This document shows, piece after piece, positions 9,487 through 18,437 of a DNA stretch of 62,006 bases; within the stretch, counting starts at the first letter, position 1; each line of letters starts with the position of its first letter. The position numbers and the translations under genes were made by a program. Source of the stretch: an uncultured bacterium (lineage in GTDB: Bacteria; Vulcanimicrobiota; CADAWZ01); assembly GCA_902790465.1 (NCBI GenBank), contig CADASF010000037.1:1-62006 (forward strand), given 5' to 3'. The notes beneath the pieces are model-generated. The model saw only the letters and a program-made list of their open reading frames with translations, was not told the DNA's origin and made no database searches.

Positions 9487-10728
9487 ATGCCAATATTTTC
9501 TGTTGAAAGTATTCCACCAGGTGGAAAGAAGACAAAATCCGTTAGAGAGGCAAAAGACAAACAAGCTCTAATCGATCGTCTTCTAATGGAAAAACATTCA
9601 ATAATAGGTATTGAAGAACTTACAGAAGCACCAAAAGAGAGATTTTCCTTTGATACATTAAAAAGATTCTTTAGGAAAAGAGATTATTCTCCCGAATTAT
9701 CTATTGCAACAAGACAACTTGCCACACTTTTAGCAGCAGGTATCACTGTTACAAGAGCATTTGAAATAATGATTGAATCTGCTGGTGTTGGAGATTGTCT
9801 CAGAGAACCTTTTATCTTTATCTTAAGAGGAATCAATGAAGGTAAAAGAATTGATAAATTAATGGAAGAATTTCCAGATGTATTTAAGCCAAATTACAGA
9901 GGTATTGTATGTTTGGGTATGAATACAGGATGTCTTGCAGATGCTTTTACATCACTTGCCGAAGACCTTGAAAAAGAAGTCTCTTTAAAAAGAAGCCTAT
10001 CTGCGGCAATGACTTATCCTATTGTAACATTCTTTCTATCTTTTGTTTTAAATATAGGTCTTTTTGTCGGAGTTCTTCCAAAAATAGTAGATGTCATAGC
10101 CGATTTAGATACAGAACTTCCATGGATAACAAAAGCATTGATGGCTATAGTGGGATATCTATGTAATCCATATCTTGTTATTATAAGTATTGTGCTGATC
10201 TTCTTTATTGCATATCAAATATTTGCCTATGTGTCAACACCTGTGGGAAAATATAATTTTGATTTTATGAAATTAAGACTTCCTGTTCTAGGTTATATAT
10301 TTAGATATAGATATGCTGAAAATTTCTGTCGTTCTCTTGCACTTTTAATTCAATACAGTGTTCCAATTCAAGAAGCAATTTTTATTTCAGGAAAAATTGC
10401 AGATAATAGTTTTATGGAACAAAAATTGATTTATCCAACAATAGATGCTGTAAGTGAAGGTATCTTTATTGCACAAGCAATAAAAAAGACAGGTCTTCTG
10501 CCTGTTTCAAGTGTCAATCTTCTTGCAGCAGGTGAAGCGACAGGTGATGTATCATCTTGTTTAAAAGATGCTGCAAAAATGCTTGAACTCGATTTAACAA
10601 CTGCACTACAACGATCATTAACATTAATTGAACCAATAATGATTGTTTCCATGAGTATGTTTGTTTTGATTCTTGTGTTAGCTGTCATGCTTCCAATATA
10701 CCAAATCATACAAAATATTGGGCTTTAG
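9487..10728 (+). CDS. GspF/PilC-family inner-membrane protein
   Basis: This 413-residue protein has two GspF domains. Each is a cytoplasmic helical bundle (LATLLAAGITVTRAFEI; RSLALLIQYSVPIQEAI) and each is followed by membrane helices, three in total. GspF/PilC is the platform protein of type II secretion and type IV pili. The ATG at 9487 is chosen because GGAG lies nine bases upstream; an in-frame TTG at 9466 has no such site. No secretion ATPase is adjacent. Possible substrates are the prepilin-like proteins encoded at 30.4-34.3 kb. Confidence 0.9.
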   Translation: MPIFSVESIPPGGKKTKSVREAKDKQALIDRLLMEKHSIIGIEELTEAPKERFSFDTLKRFFRKRDYSPELSIATRQLATLLAAGITVTRAFEIMIESAGVGDCLREPFIFILRGINEGKRIDKLMEEFPDVFKPNYRGIVCLGMNTGCLADAFTSLAEDLEKEVSLKRSLSAAMTYPIVTFFLSFVLNIGLFVGVLPKIVDVIADLDTELPWITKALMAIVGYLCNPYLVIISIVLIFFIAYQIFAYVSTPVGKYNFDFMKLRLPVLGYIFRYRYAENFCRSLALLIQYSVPIQEAIFISGKIADNSFMEQKLIYPTIDAVSEGIFIAQAIKKTGLLPVSSVNLLAAGEATGDVSSCLKDAAKMLELDLTTALQRSLTLIEPIMIVSMSMFVLILVLAVMLPIYQIIQNIGL

Positions 10729-10757
10729 TTCTTAAGACTATTAAAACGGAGATTTTT

Positions 10758-13700
10758 ATGTTTGACAATGCCATTTTTGAAAAACTTATTTTAAAAAAAG
10801 ATATAGATGGTCTTAAATCATATTTACAAAAAAATATATCATCTAATCAATCAGAAGACATATTTTCTTCTGCAAAAGCAGTCTATTTTTGTATTCTAAA
10901 AACTGACATTTCTCTCAACTTTATTCCTGAATTAAAAGAACAAAAATTCACAGAAATGTTGAGAAGAATGTTATTTTGTTATATAAGAAATAACCCTCCA
11001 AGTGATGTAAGACAAAAAGCTCGAAAAATTTTAATCTCAATGGGATTTCCTGCAGTAGAATCAAATGAAAAATCATATAGTCCACTTGTTTGGAATTTTT
11101 ATGAAGTTTTTTATAGATATGAATTGGCAAATAGACCAAAAGTTTTTTCAAAACTTGTAAAAGTGCTTGCCAAAACAAAAGATTCATATACAAGAGATTC
11201 TGCAGTAAATTTTGTAAAACATTATCAAGGTAAAGTTGTAGATGCTTTAATTGATTATTTTAAACTTGAAGAAAATTCAACAATAAAAGAAGTATATGAA
11301 TTTTTAGAGAAATTTGGAACAGATTTAACAGATGTTGTACCTCCACAGGTAGCTACGCCAACAATCACAAAAACTGTAGAAACTCCCAAAGAAAAAAATG
11401 AAGATAAAAAATCTGAGGAAATTTCCAGTTCCAAAGAAAATAATATTGAAAATGATAAAGATATATTAAAAGCACAAATTAAAGAAGATATGCAGAAAAA
11501 ATGGAATGAAAAAAATATTTCATCCCCAATTTCTGAAGTAAAAGAACCAACACCTGTTACAGAAGTTGTAGAACAGCCTGTAATACAGGAAGAAATACAA
11601 CAAACAGTAAGTGAAACACCTGTTACAGAAGTCATTGAACAGCCTGTAATACAGGAAGAAATACAACAAACAGTAAGTGAAACACCTATTACAGAAGTTG
11701 TAGAACAGCCTGTAATACAGGAAGAAATACAACAAACAGTAAGTGAAACACCTATTACAGAAGTCATAGAACAGCCTGTAATACAAGAAGAAATACAACA
11801 AACAGTAAGTGAAACACCTGCTACAGAAGTCATAGAACAGCCTGTAATACAGGAAGAAATAGCTACAAATGTAAATGAAACTCCTGTTGAACAACAGACT
11901 ACAGAACAGTTTAATGAGCCCAAAACAGATTCTTCTCGTATATTAAAAAGCTCTTTTGTTTCATCACAATCAGTATTGATTCCTGCTCCAAAAGCTGAAG
12001 ATAATATAATTCCTGAACCTTTAGCAGTTGAAGAACCAGTTATTGAGAGTAATATAATAGAAGAACAGGTACAAATTCAAGAAAAGAAGCCAACAAGAAC
12101 TCCTATGGAGTTGAAAGATGCTTTAAAATTGAATTTTGTAAACATAAAATTTGCAGGAAAAGGAGATATTTCTCCTACTCTAATGTCAACAACAATTGAA
12201 ATGTTGCTTGAACTTATAGAAGTTGGTTCAGAACGCGACATGACTTTTGTTGAAAATTCAATAACAAAATATTTTGTTACAAATCCTTTCATGCAAGATG
12301 CTCTTAGAAGAGAATTAAAGATTTTTATGTCTGATTCTGAACTTCCAGAATTTGTCTCCAAAAGAGCAATGGAACTTTTGCCATTATTGGGTAAAACAAA
12401 ACAAAAACAATCTCTTTCTTCTATTTTGATGACACTTTCTGAAATAAATGAAGAGGAAGAACAAGAAGAAAATTTTGCTGAAGTAGCTTCAAGTATTGTT
12501 CAAATTCCGATAGAAGAAGATATTGCACACAGTGTTTCAGATAGAATTTTATCTTATTTTAAATCAACTGGTTCTTATGACTCAAAACTTGAAACTTGCC
12601 AGAATATGATAGAAGCTGGTATCACTTTTGAAGAATACTATAATTTGATTGATTTCGATTTGATGAAATCTGGAAAGAGATTTTTTGACAGAATTATTCC
12701 TGCAGCTAAGGCAATAATTTTGAGTGATAGACCTGACTTCAAAACACATATAGAAGAAGCAAAATATGTTTTATTTGTTTCTCTGCTATATGGAAACTGT
12801 CCAGACATTCTAAAAATGGAATGTTTTGAGACATTAAAAAGAAGTGGTTATTTGGATATTTTATCTGCCAAAAACATATATAAACAATATGCGATAGTTT
12901 TCGTAAAAGATTCACTTTTGAATAAATCTTCAGGAGCAGCTTGTAGAGCTCTTTCTGATATGATAAATATAATAATTCCAGGAGCTATTGGAAGAGACAA
13001 CTTTGTTGGTAAAAATATAGAAGCTCTTGTCGATTCTTACATATCATTGATAGTTAAAGAAACAGATGAATATCTATTTGATTATGCAGTTGACATTTTG
13101 AATCATCTAAGTTTTGAAGAACATTCAATATTAATTCCTCTATCAGCCAGAATTCAACCTGTAAATTACGAAAAGGCTATTGAAATAACAGAAAAACTTG
13201 TAACAAAAAGAAATTTATGGGCATCTGATATATTGATTGAAGCTGTTGGCGAAAATTATATGGATATCAGAAACAAAGCAGTTGACGCTCTTTCAAGATG
13301 TGGATCAAATATGCCTTTAGATTACAGAAAAAGAGCTGTAAATCTAATCTTTGCAAAACTTGAAGAAACTTATGATGAAGACAAACAAGCACAATATATT
13401 GAAGTTGCAAGAAATATAGACCTTGTTATAACTGCAGAAGTTTTAATTTCACTATTTGCAAATTCTGGACTTACAGATAGAAAAGAAATTGGAAATCGTC
13501 TTATGGGAACTCTTGCAATAATGTCTTCAAAAGAGTTTTTAGAATTGTTCAAAGGACTTGACAATTTGAGGATATTGCACAAATATTTGACATCTTCACA
13601 TAGAGATAGATTTACTGTTGATTTTGCAAGACAATTTATTGATCTATATAGACTTCATTTTTCAAATTTAAATGGTGAGGAGACTTGGAGAAATATTTTG

Positions 13701-13760
13701 TCTGATACAAATTCAGAATTTGTCGATATGATAAATGAACTTTGGAATTTGCAATTTTAA
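10758..13760 (+). CDS. Large HEAT-like helical-repeat protein with acidic repeat linker
   Basis: This 1000-residue protein has no signal peptide. An N-terminal helical domain (about 1-195) is followed by a low-complexity acidic linker (about 200-440) with five tandem 22-residue repeats, and then a long alpha-helical C-terminal half with HEAT-like periodicity (for example DIRNKAVDALSRCG). It lies 29 bases after the gspF-like gene with its own GGAG site, so the two are probably co-transcribed. I do not recognise a named family; a scaffold role is inference. Confidence 0.8.
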   Translation: MFDNAIFEKLILKKDIDGLKSYLQKNISSNQSEDIFSSAKAVYFCILKTDISLNFIPELKEQKFTEMLRRMLFCYIRNNPPSDVRQKARKILISMGFPAVESNEKSYSPLVWNFYEVFYRYELANRPKVFSKLVKVLAKTKDSYTRDSAVNFVKHYQGKVVDALIDYFKLEENSTIKEVYEFLEKFGTDLTDVVPPQVATPTITKTVETPKEKNEDKKSEEISSSKENNIENDKDILKAQIKEDMQKKWNEKNISSPISEVKEPTPVTEVVEQPVIQEEIQQTVSETPVTEVIEQPVIQEEIQQTVSETPITEVVEQPVIQEEIQQTVSETPITEVIEQPVIQEEIQQTVSETPATEVIEQPVIQEEIATNVNETPVEQQTTEQFNEPKTDSSRILKSSFVSSQSVLIPAPKAEDNIIPEPLAVEEPVIESNIIEEQVQIQEKKPTRTPMELKDALKLNFVNIKFAGKGDISPTLMSTTIEMLLELIEVGSERDMTFVENSITKYFVTNPFMQDALRRELKIFMSDSELPEFVSKRAMELLPLLGKTKQKQSLSSILMTLSEINEEEEQEENFAEVASSIVQIPIEEDIAHSVSDRILSYFKSTGSYDSKLETCQNMIEAGITFEEYYNLIDFDLMKSGKRFFDRIIPAAKAIILSDRPDFKTHIEEAKYVLFVSLLYGNCPDILKMECFETLKRSGYLDILSAKNIYKQYAIVFVKDSLLNKSSGAACRALSDMINIIIPGAIGRDNFVGKNIEALVDSYISLIVKETDEYLFDYAVDILNHLSFEEHSILIPLSARIQPVNYEKAIEITEKLVTKRNLWASDILIEAVGENYMDIRNKAVDALSRCGSNMPLDYRKRAVNLIFAKLEETYDEDKQAQYIEVARNIDLVITAEVLISLFANSGLTDRKEIGNRLMGTLAIMSSKEFLELFKGLDNLRILHKYLTSSHRDRFTVDFARQFIDLYRLHFSNLNGEETWRNILSDTNSEFVDMINELWNLQF
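11553..11882 (+). repeat. Five tandem 66-bp in-frame repeats
   Basis: Five near-identical 66-bp units each encode P-V/I/A-TEV-V/I-EQPVIQEEIQQ then TVSET. The fifth has drifted at its end. The third bases differ little between units, so expansion looks recent. Confidence 0.95.
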
Positions 13761-13836
13761 AAATGAAATATAAATGAAATATAATTGTAAAATTGCCTAC
13801 TATATTACTGTAAAAAAATAAATGGAGACGACTACA

Positions 13837-14529
13837 ATGTTAAAAAAAATTTCTTATATTGTTTTAATGTTTGTTCTAACAACTTGTTTAGTCTATGCTG
13901 ATAATATTTGTGAATCTGAATATTTTGAAGTTTTAAATAATTGTTATGATTCATCTATCATATCTCAATTTTCACCAAGATCTTTCATAAATAGCGGTAG
14001 TATAGATTCATCAAAACTCATAAATACTGCAAAAAAATACACATCAGGTTCAAAGTCATTTACTTTTGAAAATTTACCAATGACTGTAAATGATCTAAAA
14101 CCTTGTAAAACTCCTTTTGAGGCAGTTGCTATGTCAGCATGTGCTTTTGCAAGATATACAGAGAATCGTGAAGATGGATTGGAAATGCTCAATTATTTGA
14201 GAGGTCCAAGACCACTCACTAATTCAGATATTTCATTTATTGATGAACATTTAAAAGGACATGAATATTTGCCGTGGTCGTTCTTTAAAGGTGCAACTCC
14301 AGCTAATAATTATACACCTTCAAAACCTTACAAAATAACAGTAAAAGAAAATCCTTATAGTTATAAGAGTAAAGGATATGCTACTTTATATGTACATAGT
14401 GGCGGTGCTGATAGTGATAGAGCTATAACTGTTAGAAAAAAAGAATCAACAGGTGAATGGTTCCTTTGGACACATGCAGGTTTTCTTGCAAGCATAAGAG
14501 TTCCAGATTCTGAAGATCCTTGGAAATAA
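13837..14529 (+). CDS. Small secreted protein, possibly DUF6935-like
   Basis: This 230-residue protein has an N-terminal signal peptide (KKISYIVLMFVLTTCLVYA) and no later membrane helix. The C-terminal half, NNYTPSKPYKITVKENPYSY then YVHSGGADSDRAITVRKK and a final SEDPW, resembles from memory the DUF6935 family, whose function is unknown. The start at 13837 is supported by GGAG nine bases upstream; an in-frame ATG five codons earlier would place that site inside the gene. Confidence 0.75.
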   Translation: MLKKISYIVLMFVLTTCLVYADNICESEYFEVLNNCYDSSIISQFSPRSFINSGSIDSSKLINTAKKYTSGSKSFTFENLPMTVNDLKPCKTPFEAVAMSACAFARYTENREDGLEMLNYLRGPRPLTNSDISFIDEHLKGHEYLPWSFFKGATPANNYTPSKPYKITVKENPYSYKSKGYATLYVHSGGADSDRAITVRKKESTGEWFLWTHAGFLASIRVPDSEDPWK

Positions 14530-14552
14530 CAACAAAAACTTTATAAAAAAAC

Positions 14553-14581
14553 TTGACAAAATATAATAATATTAATATAAT
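14553..14581 (+). promoter_or_regulatory. Consensus sigma-70 promoter of sRNA 1
   Basis: A perfect TTGACA (14553-14558), a 17-base spacer and a perfect TATAAT (14576-14581) precede the G at 14588, where the RNA hairpin begins. Confidence 0.9.
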
Positions 14582-14587
14582 AAATAT

Positions 14588-14664
14588 GTCGGTGGTGTAG
14601 TTAAGAGTTACTTCATTGTTACTGTTAGAACTCTTGGCGATTGTTCCCCGACTTATTTTTTTTT
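14588..14664 (+). ncRNA. Tandem small RNA, copy 1 (unassigned family)
   Basis: The predicted transcript starts seven bases after the -10 box. It has a closing stem GTCGG/CCGAC (ends at 14652), an internal loop of two conserved strands (TGGTGTAGTT and GGCGATTGTTCC), an inner 7-bp stem AAGAGTT/AACTCTT and a 19-base loop. A run of T follows at once, so the whole gene is one 65-nt hairpin plus U tail. It is not a tRNA, 6S, 4.5S or tmRNA that I can recognise, and it contains no start codon with a ribosome-binding site. Confidence 0.8.
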
Positions 14665-14666
14665 AC

Positions 14667-14695
14667 TTGACAAAATATAATAATATCAATATAAT
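14667..14695 (+). promoter_or_regulatory. Consensus sigma-70 promoter of sRNA 2
   Basis: TTGACA (14667-14672), 17 bases and TATAAT (14690-14695) repeat the arrangement of copy 1, with one base changed in the spacer. Confidence 0.9.
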
Positions 14696-14701
14696 AAATA
14701 T

Positions 14702-14776
14702 GTCGGTGGTGTAGTCAAGAGTTACTTCATTGTTACTGTTAGAACTCTTGGCGATTGTTCCCCGACTTATTTTTTT
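14702..14776 (+). ncRNA. Tandem small RNA, copy 2
   Basis: It is almost identical to copy 1 over the 65-nt hairpin. The only change I see is T to C just before the inner stem (GTAGTCAAGAG). The closing stem GTCGG/CCGAC, the internal loop strands, the 7-bp inner stem and the T tail are all kept. Confidence 0.8.
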
Positions 14777-14778
14777 AC

Positions 14779-14807
14779 TTGACAAAATAGAATAATATCA
14801 ATATAAT
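14779..14807 (+). promoter_or_regulatory. Consensus sigma-70 promoter of sRNA 3
   Basis: TTGACA (14779-14784), a 17-base spacer and TATAAT (14802-14807) stand in the same frame to the hairpin as in copies 1 and 2. Confidence 0.9.
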
Positions 14808-14813
14808 AAATAT

Positions 14814-14921
14814 GTCGGTGGTGTAGTTAAGAGTTACTTCGATTGGTGTAAAGGTTCGGTCTTATGACACGACTTTACGAGTTAAAGCCTCTTAGCGTTT
14901 GTTCCCCGACTTTATTTTTTT
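14814..14921 (+). ncRNA. Tandem small RNA, copy 3 (expanded arm)
   Basis: The closing stem, TGGTGTAGTT strand and GTTTGTTCCCCGAC end match copies 1 and 2. The loop is replaced by a longer arm with an extra hairpin (GTAAAG/CTTTAC at 14848-14878), giving a 97-nt RNA before the T tail. The inner stem is kept as AAGAG/CTCTT. Conserved base and variable tip suggest a protein- or ribosome-binding base with an interchangeable tip (inference). Confidence 0.75.
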
Positions 14922-14958
14922 ATGATATAATATTCAAAATAATTATATAGGATTTTTT

Positions 14959-15873
14959 ATGTTAAATTCAAAAGAAAAAGATAAAAATATTTTTCGTTCT
15001 GGAATAGTTGCAATTATAGGCAAACCAAATGCAGGTAAGTCAACATTTGTAAATTTTGCCTCAGGGACAAAAGTTGCAATAACTTCTCCTAAACCTCAGA
15101 CAACAAGACATAAAATAATGGGTGTCAGAACTGATGAAAACACACAAATTATATTTGTTGACACTCCAGGTGTTGTTAAGATTGAAAATGAACTCGATTC
15201 TTTCATGGAAAAAATATATAAAGAGGAAATAATCGATGCAGACCTTGTTTTGTTCATGACTGATTCATCTGTAGATGTTTCAAAAGATGATTTAAAAGCT
15301 ATTTCTCTATTAAAAAAGGCTTTTTCAAGTAATATACCTGTATTTTTGATTTTAAATAAGTGTGATAAAAATGTTAGTGATAAATATTTTGAATCATATA
15401 AATCACTTGGAAAATTTGCAGGAGTATATGAAATTTCAGCATCTAAAGGAACTGGCATAGATAAGTTAATAAATGATATTTCAATGTTGTTGCCTGAAGG
15501 ACCAATGTATTTTCCTGCAGATACACACACAGACCAATCACCTCTTCTCTTTGCAGCAGAAGCAGTTAGAGAAAGTATTCTTAAATTAACTGCTGATGAA
15601 ATTCCACATGGTGTTTTTGTCCACACAGAAGAAATGAGAGATGGAAAATCTGAAGGAACTATTTATTTTCAAATAAATATATATGTAGAAAGAGCAAGTC
15701 ATAAAGGTATTCTCATTGGAAAAGATGGTAAAATGCTCAAAAAAATAGGGAGCATGGCAAGAAAAGAAATATCTTCTGTATTGAATAAAAATATTTACTT
15801 AGACCTTTGGGTTAAGGTCAAGGAAAAATGGAAAAATCGCAGAGATCTTTTGAGATCATGGGGCTATGAGTAA
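14959..15873 (+). CDS. era: GTPase Era
   Basis: This 304-residue protein has G1 GKPNAGKS (21-28), G3 DTPG, G4 NKCD, and a C-terminal KH domain (ILIGKDGKMLKKIGSMARKE) ending in a DLWVKVKEKW strand, all typical of Era. Era binds the 3' end of 16S rRNA and helps 30S assembly. The length is normal. AGGA lies six bases before the ATG. A TATAAT at 14926 suggests its own promoter after the sRNA 3 terminator. Confidence 0.96.
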   Translation: MLNSKEKDKNIFRSGIVAIIGKPNAGKSTFVNFASGTKVAITSPKPQTTRHKIMGVRTDENTQIIFVDTPGVVKIENELDSFMEKIYKEEIIDADLVLFMTDSSVDVSKDDLKAISLLKKAFSSNIPVFLILNKCDKNVSDKYFESYKSLGKFAGVYEISASKGTGIDKLINDISMLLPEGPMYFPADTHTDQSPLLFAAEAVRESILKLTADEIPHGVFVHTEEMRDGKSEGTIYFQINIYVERASHKGILIGKDGKMLKKIGSMARKEISSVLNKNIYLDLWVKVKEKWKNRRDLLRSWGYE

Positions 15874-15907
15874 AACGCAATAAATAATAAAAAAAAGGGG
15901 GGAAATC

Positions 15908-17014
15908 ATGAAATATAATGCTTTTGATTTAGTTGGTCCAGCTTGGATTCATACTAAAAAGGTTTTAGGAAAATTTTCTTTTAACAAATGGCTATATTAT
16001 GCTTTTGTTATATTCATGTCATCTACAGCACTTGGATTTAACATAAACTATACCAATTTGGTGAGCAATAACAACGACCTAAATTCTAGCTCTTCTTTAG
16101 GAACAACAGCTAATAATAATGAGGCTTTAGCACAGGGGATTAAAAATTTTATTTCATCCCATAATATATCTCATGAAACAATAATATATTTAGGCATAGC
16201 TCTTTTTATTTTTGGAATTATTTTCTCTTGTATTTGGATATATTTATCCTGTAATTTTGCATATATATTAAATGATTCTGTTCTTTTGAATAAAACAGAT
16301 ATAAAAAGGCTTTGGGATAAAAATAGCAAAAAATCCAAGAGTTATTTTACATTTATAATCAGATTTCTTGTTTATATATTGCTTAGCATTATGCTTTTTT
16401 CTGCTTTATGTGTTCCTATATTTGCAAAATCAAGTTCTATGGGGGCAAATATAGCTATATTTATACTTGGAATTACCTGCCTATGTCTTGCAATAACAAT
16501 TATTGGTATATATATGCAGATTGTAACCAATTGTGTTCTACCATTACACTTAAAAATGGACGAAGATATATCTATTTTTGAAGCCTCTAAAATTGTATTT
16601 AAAGACTTAAAAAAAGATATAGGAAAAACTCTCATCTCCTTATTTATTATTTTATTTGTCTATGGAATATTTTCTTTCATTTTAGGAACATTAGCATTTA
16701 TATTTAATGTTACAGGTGTATTTTTTTCAATATTCCTATCACAATCTAATTTAATACTACTACTTACATTGTGTTTGTTTATCTATGTTCCAGTTATGCT
16801 ATTTTTAAATGTGCCAGTCGTTATTTTCCTAACATCTTATAAACTTTTGGTCATGTCTTATCTATCGCCTGAAAATGCAATTTTATTGCCATTACAAGAT
16901 GAAAAAGGTAAATTTATTGGAACTATGTCATATTTTGAACATTTACAGAGAGAAAAAGAAGAAGCAGAAGCAACAATGGCAAATAATTATGATTCTTATC
17001 CACAAAATTATTAG
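15908..17014 (+). CDS. Multipass membrane protein (paralogue 1)
   Basis: This 368-residue protein has about six hydrophobic helices and a loop with DSVLLNKTDIKRLWDK. The N-terminus (FDLVGPAWIHTKKVL) and C-terminal pattern (NVPVVIFLTSYKLLVMSYLSPENAIL) recur in the next gene, so the two are tandem duplicates. I recognise no named family; the layout recalls membrane domains with a paired helical repeat. It has a strong GGGGGG-type ribosome-binding site and a terminator just after the stop. Confidence 0.75.
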   Translation: MKYNAFDLVGPAWIHTKKVLGKFSFNKWLYYAFVIFMSSTALGFNINYTNLVSNNNDLNSSSSLGTTANNNEALAQGIKNFISSHNISHETIIYLGIALFIFGIIFSCIWIYLSCNFAYILNDSVLLNKTDIKRLWDKNSKKSKSYFTFIIRFLVYILLSIMLFSALCVPIFAKSSSMGANIAIFILGITCLCLAITIIGIYMQIVTNCVLPLHLKMDEDISIFEASKIVFKDLKKDIGKTLISLFIILFVYGIFSFILGTLAFIFNVTGVFFSIFLSQSNLILLLTLCLFIYVPVMLFLNVPVVIFLTSYKLLVMSYLSPENAILLPLQDEKGKFIGTMSYFEHLQREKEEAEATMANNYDSYPQNY

Positions 17015-17033
17015 AAAATATTATTGATATTTT

Positions 17034-17061
17034 ATAGGGGGCTTAGCTCCCTATTTTTTTT
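17034..17061 (+). terminator. Intrinsic terminator between the paralogues
   Basis: ATAGGGGGCTTAGCTCCCTAT forms a tight hairpin followed by seven T residues. Confidence 0.85.
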
Positions 17062-17087
17062 CAAGCTCATAATATTTGGAGTAAAAT

Positions 17088-18305
17088 ATGAACACAAAAT
17101 ACAATATGTTCGATCTTTTTACAGCATCTTTTATCCATACAAAGAAAATTTTATTTGGAGAAAACAGAAAAAAAATTTGGCTATATTTCTTATATGCCTT
17201 AGTGTTGTCAGGAGTATTTTTTGGAATAGACCCTGACATAACTAGACTTATCAAATTTTATGTAGATATGTTAAAAGAGATATTGATAAGATATGGATTA
17301 GCAAATGAAGATTTCTCTTTTAATATTGGCAGTGTCATTAGTTGCCTCTCTTTAAATTTGTTAAATTTCGATTTTGACAAAATTTTAAACGGTCTTAACA
17401 AAGAAATACTAATTCAAACAATAAACACACTTAATATTTCTGATTTAGACAAATACATAAATCAAACATTTATATATTTAGGCATATTTACTTTAATCTC
17501 TGTTATTTTAATATTTTTCTGTATTTTTAGAGGAAAATTGATGTTGATATATTCAATATCAAGCAATAGAGAAGAATCTTATGATTGGAAAAATTTATGG
17601 AACAAATTTGCTTCTTCTGGCAATTACACTTCTTTTATTTTTTCTTTAATCTTTTGTTTTTGCCTATTTTTAGGTTGGTTAATAGGAAATATTTGGTTAT
17701 ATCCTAATTTAAATAATTTTGTTTATGGTCTTTTGGATAATGTAAAAAATTTAATTACTTTAGAAGCAAATTCAAAAAATATTTTATCGACCTCTATTCA
17801 TATATGTTCATTTTCAATTTGTAGCATGTTCTTCTTGTCTTTCTTTTACTTATTGTTTGTCTTTTATACATATTTTATTTTGCCTATAATTTTAAAAATA
17901 GAACATGCTGAAAAAATAAAATGTTTTGAGGAATATAAAAAATTTTGGGATTCTTTAAAAGTTAATTTTTGGAACAAAATTTTAAATATTATATTGTTTT
18001 GTATTATAATATTTGCGATAAATACTGTATTAAAAATGTCATTTGGAATAATACAATTAACTTTAAGCCTAATATTTTCTATAAGTGATATATTTGTACA
18101 TTCTTATGCTTCTTTAATACTTTATGCAATATTTTATCTCATTATCCAACTGCCAATCATTTTATTTTTAAATATACCTGTAGGAGTTTACTATACAACA
18201 CTTCAGATTATGATGTTTTCATATATATTTCCTGAACATGCCCTCATCAGACCAATATTTGATGAAAACGAAAAAATGATAGACACAGAATGTCTGTTAT
18301 TGTAA
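17088..18305 (+). CDS. Multipass membrane protein (paralogue 2)
   Basis: This 405-residue protein with about six membrane helices is a diverged copy of the upstream gene: FDLFTASFIHTKKIL near the N-terminus and NIPVGVYYTTLQIMMFSYIFPEHAL near the C-terminus align with paralogue 1. GGAG lies six bases before the ATG. Function is unknown. It has a separate transcription unit, because a terminator stands between the copies. Confidence 0.7.
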   Translation: MNTKYNMFDLFTASFIHTKKILFGENRKKIWLYFLYALVLSGVFFGIDPDITRLIKFYVDMLKEILIRYGLANEDFSFNIGSVISCLSLNLLNFDFDKILNGLNKEILIQTINTLNISDLDKYINQTFIYLGIFTLISVILIFFCIFRGKLMLIYSISSNREESYDWKNLWNKFASSGNYTSFIFSLIFCFCLFLGWLIGNIWLYPNLNNFVYGLLDNVKNLITLEANSKNILSTSIHICSFSICSMFFLSFFYLLFVFYTYFILPIILKIEHAEKIKCFEEYKKFWDSLKVNFWNKILNIILFCIIIFAINTVLKMSFGIIQLTLSLIFSISDIFVHSYASLILYAIFYLIIQLPIILFLNIPVGVYYTTLQIMMFSYIFPEHALIRPIFDENEKMIDTECLLL

Positions 18306-18313
18306 AAAAAATT

Positions 18314-18431
18314 GGGCTGTGAAAAAAGTATTTTTTACAGCCTCTTTTTATATAATCTTCATAAATTAACTCGTTTTGTTAGTTAATAAAAAAGTGGTTG
18401 AGATTGCCACGGTTTAGTTTTTTCACAGCCC
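18314..18431. repeat. MITE-like element bounded by GGGCTGTGAAAAAA inverted repeats
   Basis: The left end GGGCTGTGAAAAAAGT and right end TTTTTTCACAGCCC form 14-bp inverted repeats around about 90 bp. The left part is itself a hairpin (GGCTGT/ACAGCC) followed by T residues and probably ends the upstream gene. The interior holds GAGATTGCCACGG, a fragment of the dispersed palindromic repeat. The left end matches the sequence upstream of the truncated transposase at 40549. Confidence 0.65.
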
Positions 18432-18437
18432 TTTTTT

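Noticed and set aside
11255-11923. 222-codon frame on the minus strand across the 66-bp repeats
   Set aside because: It is the antisense shadow of the repeat region; the plus-strand frame runs 1000 codons with a ribosome-binding site.
14588-14910. tRNA-like look of the small RNAs (GTGTAGTT, GGTTCGGTC)
   Set aside because: No T-arm, no anticodon stem-loop of normal size, and lengths of 65 and 97 do not form a cloverleaf.
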